NCBI GenBank assembly: GCA_051000715.1
Contig: JBPCOB010000092.1
Location: forward strand, 1-10,893
Source: JBPCOB01 sp051000715
GTDB lineage: Bacteria > Actinomycetota > Actinomycetes > JALYNC01
Direction: 5' to 3'
DNA: 10,893 bases
Within the stretch, counting starts at the first letter, position 1, and each line of letters opens with the position of its first letter. Positions 6,163 to 10,893 of this stretch are shown one piece after another. Position numbers and translations under genes: made by a program. Under the pieces are notes generated by a model. It was not told the DNA's origin, made no database searches, and saw only the letters and a list, made by a program, of their open reading frames with translations.

Positions 6163-7041
6163 TCAACTTCCGACGAAGACGACCAACGGGCGCGCCAGGC
6201 CGTCGCCCTCCTGGACCAGGGCGAGGACGGACCCGTCCGGGCCGAAGACGCCAACCGGTCCGGGGCCGAGGGCGACCGCAGGCAGGGGTACGCCGTGCCC
6301 GATCCGACGAGCGTCGTCGGCGTCCACGTCTCGGCGCGGAAAGGCCGCTGCGACGGCGGCGGCCAGCGGCACCACGGCCAGCTCGCGCTCCAGCTCGGTC
6401 AGCGACCGGGCCATCGAGAGGTCGTAGCCGCCCACCCGCGTGCGCCGCAGGGCGACGAGGTGACCGCCCACGCCGAGAGCCGCTCCGAGGTCACGGGCGA
6501 TCGCCCGCACGTAGGTGCCAGACGAGCACTCGGCGTGCAGATCGACGTCGAGCCGCTCGCCAACTCGCCGTACGCCGGTGAGCCGCAGCTCGGAGATCGT
6601 CACCTGCCGGGCCGCCAGCGTCACCTCCTCGCCGGACCGGACCCGGGCATACGCCGGCCTGCCGGCCACCTTGATCGCACTGACCGTGGCCGGCACCTGC
6701 GCCACCTCGCCGGTCAGCGGCTCCAGCGCCGCTCGCACCGCCTCCTCCTGCAGGTGCACAGCGGACACGCTGGCCAGCGCTTCACCCTGGGCGTCGTCGG
6801 TGCTGGTGGTCTCCCCCAGCCGCACGGTGGCGTCGTACGCCTTGTCGCCGGCCGAGAGGTAGCCGAGCAGCCGAGTCGCCCGGCCGATGCCCACGACGAG
6901 TACGCCGGTCGCCATCGGGTCGAGCGTGCCGGCGTGCCCGACCCGGCGCGTTCCGGCCAGCCGGCGCAGTCGAGCGACGACGTCGTGGGAGGTCCAGCCG
7001 GCCGGCTTGTCGACGACGACCAGGCCGTCGGCACTGGTCAA
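6163..7041 (-). CDS. truB: tRNA pseudouridine(55) synthase
   Basis: Converts uridine 55 in the T-loop of tRNAs to pseudouridine. From the TTG start the protein has 292 residues, normal for the family. VDKPAGWTSHDVV (10-22) is motif I, and GHAGTLDPMATGVL (35-48) holds the catalytic Asp41. KAYDATVRLGETTSTDD (67-83), QVPATVSAIKVAGRPAY (115-131) and CSSGTYVRAIARDLG (172-186) are further TruB signatures. The last 50 or so residues (about 240-290) form the actinobacterial C-terminal PUA-like domain. The start is inferred. The frame runs on upstream to 7224, but that part is an Arg-rich shadow of nrnA. The TTG at 7039-7041 overlaps the nrnA stop in the tetranucleotide TTGA and gives the family-like LTSADGLVVVDKP N-terminus. 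There is only a weak GGAG in front, so translation probably depends on termination of nrnA. It is the last gene of the infB operon here; ribF does not follow it directly. Confidence 0.95.
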   Translation of the reverse strand: MTSADGLVVVDKPAGWTSHDVVARLRRLAGTRRVGHAGTLDPMATGVLVVGIGRATRLLGYLSAGDKAYDATVRLGETTSTDDAQGEALASVSAVHLQEEAVRAALEPLTGEVAQVPATVSAIKVAGRPAYARVRSGEEVTLAARQVTISELRLTGVRRVGERLDVDLHAECSSGTYVRAIARDLGAALGVGGHLVALRRTRVGGYDLSMARSLTELERELAVVPLAAAVAAAFPRRDVDADDARRIGHGVPLPAVALGPGPVGVFGPDGSVLALVQEGDGLARPLVVFVGS

Positions 7042-8039
7042 CTCCGGGCGGTCGCCAGCAGCCGGCGTACTCGCTCCATCGTCGTGGCGACGTCGGCCGT
7101 GGACGTGACGCCGGCGGCCAGCCGATGCCCGCCGCCGCCGAGCGCCACGGCGACCGCTCCCACGTCGATGTGGCCCTTCGACCGCATCGAGACCTTGAGC
7201 GCGCCGTCGACGTCCTGCTTGCACACCGCGGCCACCTCCGCCTCCGCCGTGGTCCGGATCACGTCGATGACGCCCTCGAGCTCCTCCATGCCCACCCCGT
7301 AGGTCACCAGGTCAGCCGCGGTGGAGTGGGTCCAGACCAGGCCGAGCCCACCGGCCGCGTCCGGCTCCAGCACTATCCGGGACAGAACCGCGCCCAGCAG
7401 CTGGATGTAGGTGAAGCAGTTGGTGTCCCAGATGGCACGCGAGATCTCGTCGTGCGCAATCCCGGTGGCGAGCAGCCGAGCAGCCAGCTCGTGGACGGCG
7501 GGCGTGGTGGAGGCGTACTTGAACGACCCGGTGTCGGTCGTCAGACCGGTGTAGAGGCAGGCGGCGACGTCGGCTGTCAGCTTGGCGCCCAGCCGGCGGA
7601 TCAGCTCCTCGACCAGCACCGCGGTGGCCGCGGCATGCGGGTCGACGAGCCCGACGGTGCCGAAGCCCTCGTTGGATGCGTGGTGGTCGACCACCAGTAC
7701 GGCGCCCGCGGCCGTCACGGCCTCGGCCAGGCTGCCCAGCCGGTCCCTGCTGCCGGTGTCCAGCGCGACCAGCACCGCCGGGGCGGTCGGGAAGTCCGCC
7801 GGCTCCACCAGCAGGTCGCGCCCCGGCAGGCCGGCGTACGCCGTCGGCACGGTGAGCGGGCTGCCGCCGTCCCAGGAGCACACAACTCTCTTGCCGAGCG
7901 ACTGCAGGCTCTGCGCCAGGGCGAGCATGGACCCAAGGGCATCACCGTCGGGGTTGACGTGGCAGCCGAGAGCGACATCGTCCGCGTCCTGTAGCAGCCG
8001 CACCGCGGCCGTCCAGATGGACTCGGGTACGGCGGTCAT
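7038..8039 (-). CDS. nrnA: DHH/DHHA1 phosphoesterase, NrnA-type oligoribonuclease / pAp phosphatase
   Basis: Predicted cytoplasmic, metal-dependent enzyme that degrades short RNA oligonucleotides (nanoRNA) and can dephosphorylate 3'-phosphoadenosine 5'-phosphate. From the ATG at 8039 it has 333 residues, within the family range. The DHH domain shows HVNPDGDALGS (27-37), ALDTGSRDR (92-100) with D94, DHH (118-120) and TDTGSF (168-173) with D169: the full set of metal-binding motifs. The DHHA1 domain ends with the substrate-binding GGGGHRLAAG (301-310). An ATG at 8078 inside the end of rbfA would add 13 residues. Neither start has a convincing ribosome binding site; I prefer 8039, which leaves a 19-nt gap after rbfA. 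Its stop overlaps the truB start. This position between rbfA and truB is usual in actinomycetes. Related actinobacterial enzymes also act on cyclic dinucleotide products, so the exact physiological substrate is open. Confidence 0.92.
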   Translation of the reverse strand: MTAVPESIWTAAVRLLQDADDVALGCHVNPDGDALGSMLALAQSLQSLGKRVVCSWDGGSPLTVPTAYAGLPGRDLLVEPADFPTAPAVLVALDTGSRDRLGSLAEAVTAAGAVLVVDHHASNEGFGTVGLVDPHAAATAVLVEELIRRLGAKLTADVAACLYTGLTTDTGSFKYASTTPAVHELAARLLATGIAHDEISRAIWDTNCFTYIQLLGAVLSRIVLEPDAAGGLGLVWTHSTAADLVTYGVGMEELEGVIDVIRTTAEAEVAAVCKQDVDGALKVSMRSKGHIDVGAVAVALGGGGHRLAAGVTSTADVATTMERVRRLLATARS

Positions 8040-8058
8040 CGCGGCAACGCCACCCGAG

Positions 8059-8511
8059 TCACGAGGCGGCCTCCACATCGCCCTCGCCCGCGGCCCGCGG
8101 CGTGCGATAGGGGTCCGCCTCGCCGGCCGGCGAGGCACCCGCAGCGATCGAGTGCACCTGCTCGTCAGCGGCCTGCGCCCTGGCCAACAGCTCGTCGATG
8201 TGGCGGACGCTGTCCGGTACGACGTCAGCGACGAAGGTCACCGTGGGAGTGAACCGCAATCCGGTCTGCCGACCAACCTCTGACCGCACCAGCCCGGTGG
8301 CGCTGGCCAGGGCCGCCGCCGAGTCGGCCCGCGCCTGCTCGTCGCCGTACACCGTGTAGAAAACCCTGGCGTCGCGCAGGTCTGAGGTCACCCGAGCGTC
8401 GGTGATCGTGACGAAGCCCAGCCGCGGGTCCTTGACCCGCACCTCGACGAAGGCAGCGGCGATCTCCCGGATACGATCGGACAGGCGGCGCGCGCGGGCG
8501 GCGTCGGTCAC
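8059..8511 (-). CDS. rbfA: 30S ribosome-binding factor A
   Basis: Binds the immature 30S subunit near the 5' region of 16S rRNA and helps its late maturation, particularly in the cold. The 150-residue protein is a single KH-like domain with conserved RVKDPRLGFVTITDARVT (25-42), VFYTVYGDE (50-58) and RSEVGRQTGLRFTPTVTFVAD (76-96), followed by an acidic, Ala/Gly-rich tail (about 120-150) typical of actinobacterial members. The GTG start at 8509-8511 overlaps the stop of the DUF503 gene (GTGA), and a GGAGAGG lies 8 nt upstream, so both coupling and direct initiation are likely. Confidence 0.95.
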   Translation of the reverse strand: MTDAARARRLSDRIREIAAAFVEVRVKDPRLGFVTITDARVTSDLRDARVFYTVYGDEQARADSAAALASATGLVRSEVGRQTGLRFTPTVTFVADVVPDSVRHIDELLARAQAADEQVHSIAAGASPAGEADPYRTPRAAGEGDVEAAS

Positions 8512-8804
8512 TCGTCGTCCTCTCCGAACAGCTGCCGGTGGGCCGACAGCAGCTCCACCTCCGGCCGGCCGGCGACCAGCCGTTCACACGCGTCCAGCAC
8601 CTCCACGCAGTGCCCGGCGTCGGCCGCCACGACCGCCACGCCGATCGCGCCACGCTGGTGCAGGTCGAGATGCCCCACCTCGGCGCTGCACACGGCGTAC
8701 CGACGAGCCAGCTCCGCCACGATCGGCCGCACCACAGACCGCTTCTCCTTCAGCGAATGCACGTCGCCGAGCAGCAGGTCGCACGCGAGCGTCCCGGTCC
8801 ACAT
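8508..8804 (-). CDS. DUF503 family (YlxP-like) protein
   Basis: A 98-residue cytoplasmic protein of the DUF503 family, called YlxP in Bacillus, encoded between infB and rbfA in many Gram-positive bacteria. The family signature LLLGDVHSLKEKRSVVRPIV is at 10-29, followed by AEVGHLDLHQRGAIGVAVVA (41-60) and a helical ending that finishes in an acidic tail. Its biochemical role is not established; the conserved position next to infB and rbfA suggests a part in ribosome function. The ATG start at 8804 has a strong GGGGAGG 6 nt upstream. It lies 20 nt after infB and overlaps rbfA by four bases. Confidence 0.93.
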   Translation of the reverse strand: MWTGTLACDLLLGDVHSLKEKRSVVRPIVAELARRYAVCSAEVGHLDLHQRGAIGVAVVAADAGHCVEVLDACERLVAGRPEVELLSAHRQLFGEDDE

Positions 8805-8810
8805 CGTCGG

Positions 8811-8817
8811 CCTCCCC
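8811..8817 (-). promoter_or_regulatory. Ribosome binding site of the DUF503 gene
   Basis: GGGGAGG on the minus strand, 6 nt before the ATG at 8804, in the short gap after the infB stop. It is one of the strongest such sites in the window. Confidence 0.7.
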
Positions 8818-8824
8818 GCAGGAA

Positions 8825-10893
8825 CTACGCCCGGGGCTTCTCCCGCATCTCATAGGTCTCGATCACGTCGTCGACCTTGATGTCGTTGAAGGAGCCCAGC
8901 CCGATGCCGCACTCGTAACCCTCGAGCACCTCGCGCACGTCGTCCTTGAAGCGGCGCAGCGAGTCGACGGTGAGGCTCTCGGCGACCACGACGCCGTCGC
9001 GCACCAGCCGGGCCCGGCTGTTGCGAACGATGGTGCCCGAGCGGACCAGGGAGCCCGCCACGTTGCCGATGCGCGGCACCCGGAAGACCTCGCGCACCTC
9101 GGCGGTACCGAGCTGGACCTCCTCCACCTCCGGCTTGAGCATGCCGCGCAACGCCGCCTCGATGTCGTCCAGCGCCTGGTAGATCACGCTGTAGAGGCGG
9201 ATGTCCACGTGCTCGCGGCCGGCGAGCTCGCGCGCCTTGCCCTCCGGCCGGACGTTGAAGCCGAGGATGATCGCGTCAGAGGTCGCCGCCAGGTTGACGT
9301 CGTTCTCCGTGATCGCGCCGACGCCGCGGTGCAGGATGCGCAGCCCGACCTCGGTGCCGACATCGAGCTTGAGCAGCGAGTCCTCGACCGCCTCCACCGA
9401 CCCGGCGACGTCGCCCTTGAGGATCAGGTTGAGCTGGGTGACCTTGCCTTCCTCGATCTTGGCGAAGAGGTCCTCGAGCGTGGGCCGGCCACGGGTCATG
9501 GCCAGCTCGGCGTTGCGCTCGCGGGCCTGCCGGCGCTCGGCGATCTGGCGGGCCATCCGGTCCTCGCTGACAACCATGAAGTTGTCGCCGGCGCCCGGCA
9601 CCGAGGTCAGGCCGAGCACCTGGACCGGTCGCGCCGGGCCGGCCGCGGCCACCGGGTCACCCTTGTCGTCGAGCATGGCCCGGACCCGCCCGAAGGCGTC
9701 GCCGGAGACGATCGAGTCGCCGACCCGCAGTGTGCCGCGCTGAACCAGCACGGTGGCCACCGCGCCCCGGCCCCGGTCGAGGTGCGCCTCGATGGCGACC
9801 CCTTCGGCGTCCTGGTCGGGGTTGGCCCGCAGGTCCAGCGCCGCATCCGCGGTCAGCAACACAGAGTCCAGCAGGGCGTCGATGCCGTCGCCGGTGCGGG
9901 CGGAGACGTCGGCGAACATGGTGTCGCCGCCGTACTCCTCAGCCACCAGGCCGTACTCGGTGAGCTGCTGGCGCACCTTGTCCGGGTTGGCTCCTTCCTT
10001 GTCGATCTTGTTCACCGCGACCACGATCGGTACGCCGGCCACCTGCGCGTGGTTGAGCGCCTCCACCGTCTGTGGCTTGACGCCGTCGTCCGCGGCGACC
10101 ACCAGGATCACGATGTCGGTCGTCTGGGCTCCGCGGGCACGCATGGCGGTGAACGCCTCGTGGCCCGGGGTGTCGATGAAGGTGATGGCACGCTCGCCAC
10201 CCTCCACCGGGTGGTGGACCTGATAGGCACCGATGTGCTGGGTGATGCCGCCCGCCTCGTCACCGGCGACGTCGGTCGAGCGGATCGCGTCGAGCAGCTT
10301 GGTCTTGCCGTGGTCGACATGGCCCATCACGGTCACGACCGGCGGCCGTGACACCAGGTCCGACTCGCCGCCCTCGTTCGCCCCGAACTCCAGGTCGAAG
10401 GACTGCAGCAGCTCCCGGTCCTCGTCCTCGGGACTGACGATCGAAATCTCGTAGCCGAGCTGGACGCCGAGCAGCTCCAGCGTGTCGTCGGTGCACGATT
10501 GGGTGGCGGTGACCATCTCGCCCAGCCCGAACAGCACCTGGACCAGGGACGCCGGGTTGGCACCGATCTTGTCGGCGAAGTCGGACAGGGAGGCGCCGCG
10601 CGGCAGCCGGACGATCTGGCCGTTGCCACGGGGGACGCTGACGCCCCCCATGGTCGGCGCCTGCATGTTGTCGAACTCCTGGCGCTTTGCCCGCTTGGAC
10701 TTGCGCTGCCTGCCGCGCTGGGCACCGGGGCGACCGAAGGCGCCGGCGGTGCCGCCGGGTCGACCACGGCCGCCGGGGCCACCACCACCGGGTCGGCCGG
10801 CGAAACCGCCACCGGGACGACCTGGCGCGCCCGCGCCGGTCCCGGCGCCGGTACCGGCGCCCATGCCGGGTCGCGCGCTGCCCATGCCGGTAC
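8825..10893 (-). CDS. infB: Translation initiation factor IF-2 (5' end outside the window)
   Basis: GTPase that brings initiator fMet-tRNA to the 30S subunit and promotes subunit joining. About 689 codons are visible and the frame is still open at the right edge, so the N-terminus is missing. Numbering from the first visible Met (10885): residues 1-60 are Gly/Ala/Arg/Pro-rich low complexity, followed by the basic stretch RKSKRAKRQEFDNMQAP (61-77). The IF2 N-domain (about 88-165) contains RLPRGASLSDFADKIGANPA. The GTPase domain has G1 GHVDHGKT (188-195), G2 GGITQHIGA (212-220), G3 DTPGHE (238-243), G4 NKID (292-295) and G5 SAR (328-330). Domain II, the linker and the C-terminal fMet-tRNA-binding domain follow (about 590-680: EVREVFRVPRIGNVAGS and YECGIGLGSFNDIKVDDVIE). 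It ends in TAG 20 nt before the DUF503 gene. The long disordered N-terminal region is usual in actinobacterial IF-2. Confidence 0.98.
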   Translation of the reverse strand, partial: TGMGSARPGMGAGTGAGTGAGAPGRPGGGFAGRPGGGGPGGRGRPGGTAGAFGRPGAQRGRQRKSKRAKRQEFDNMQAPTMGGVSVPRGNGQIVRLPRGASLSDFADKIGANPASLVQVLFGLGEMVTATQSCTDDTLELLGVQLGYEISIVSPEDEDRELLQSFDLEFGANEGGESDLVSRPPVVTVMGHVDHGKTKLLDAIRSTDVAGDEAGGITQHIGAYQVHHPVEGGERAITFIDTPGHEAFTAMRARGAQTTDIVILVVAADDGVKPQTVEALNHAQVAGVPIVVAVNKIDKEGANPDKVRQQLTEYGLVAEEYGGDTMFADVSARTGDGIDALLDSVLLTADAALDLRANPDQDAEGVAIEAHLDRGRGAVATVLVQRGTLRVGDSIVSGDAFGRVRAMLDDKGDPVAAAGPARPVQVLGLTSVPGAGDNFMVVSEDRMARQIAERRQARERNAELAMTRGRPTLEDLFAKIEEGKVTQLNLILKGDVAGSVEAVEDSLLKLDVGTEVGLRILHRGVGAITENDVNLAATSDAIILGFNVRPEGKARELAGREHVDIRLYSVIYQALDDIEAALRGMLKPEVEEVQLGTAEVREVFRVPRIGNVAGSLVRSGTIVRNSRARLVRDGVVVAESLTVDSLRRFKDDVREVLEGYECGIGLGSFNDIKVDDVIETYEMREKPRA
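10844..10861. repeat. 18-bp perfect palindrome within a 12-bp coding repeat of infB
   Basis: GGCGCCGGTACCGGCGCC reads the same on both strands. It lies in the low-complexity start of the visible infB sequence, where a 12-bp unit coding Gly-Ala-Gly-Thr is repeated about three times with small changes (roughly 10826-10861). The palindrome is probably a by-product of the repeat. Confidence 0.6.

Noticed and set aside
7042..7224. N-terminal extension of truB to an ATG at 7224
   Set aside because: It lies fully inside nrnA, encodes an Arg-rich sequence unlike any TruB, and the family start fits the TTG at 7041.
620..7843. Repeated GGCGTACGCCGTCGG (in ribF and nrnA) as a dispersed repeat element
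   Set aside because: Only 15 bases are shared, both copies are inside conserved coding sequence, and it is explained by the wider octamer bias.
8040..8138. N-terminal extension of nrnA to 8138
   Set aside because: It overlaps rbfA heavily and encodes an Arg/Pro-rich stretch; the family-like sequence begins at the ATG at 8039, or at most at 8078.
8402..10351. 649-codon plus-strand open frame antisense to infB and rbfA
   Set aside because: It mirrors the codon bias of infB, whose GTPase motifs are unmistakable; the antisense translation is Asp/His/Arg-rich and resembles nothing.

Overview
The window is about 10.9 kb of very GC-rich DNA with G/C-biased third codon positions and frequent GTG/TTG starts. 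The translation-gene cluster and its protein sequences (IF-2 with a long Gly/Ala/Arg-rich N-terminal region, DUF503 protein, actinobacterial-type TruB and RibF) point to a chromosomal segment of an actinomycete (Actinomycetota). A finer assignment, such as Micromonosporales or a Frankia/Jatrophihabitans-like lineage, cannot be made safely from this stretch alone.

Layout. Right to left on the minus strand from the window edge runs a conserved translation/RNA operon: infB (5' end cut off by the window), a DUF503 (YlxP-like) gene, rbfA, an nrnA-type DHH phosphoesterase, and truB (10893 down to 6163). The genes are packed tightly: a 20-nt gap with a strong Shine-Dalgarno after infB, a GTGA overlap between the DUF503 gene and rbfA, and a TTGA overlap between nrnA and truB. 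Convergent to truB, on the plus strand, is a coupled pair of small membrane-protein genes (DUF1622 protein, 5489-5869, and an unrecognised 89-aa protein, 5866-6135). Divergent from that pair and on the minus strand is a 1014-aa FAD- and [4Fe-4S]-containing 2-hydroxyacid dehydrogenase (2365-5409). It overlaps tail-to-tail with a plus-strand MscS-family channel gene (1350-2423). Divergent from the channel gene is ribF on the minus strand (345-1271), followed by the decayed C-terminal end of an HNH endonuclease on the plus strand (96-320).

How the genes fit together. infB, DUF503, rbfA, nrnA, truB and ribF are neighbours in many actinomycetes and serve translation initiation, 30S maturation, nanoRNA/pAp turnover, tRNA pseudouridylation and FMN/FAD synthesis. 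Here about 4.9 kb carrying the redox enzyme, the channel and the DUF1622 pair sits between truB and ribF. FAD from RibF is the cofactor class the dehydrogenase needs, but nothing in the sequence shows co-regulation.

Overall this is mostly an ordinary housekeeping region. I see no CRISPR array, tRNA, rRNA, riboswitch, insertion sequence or defence system. The least explained item is the coupled DUF1622/89-aa membrane pair.
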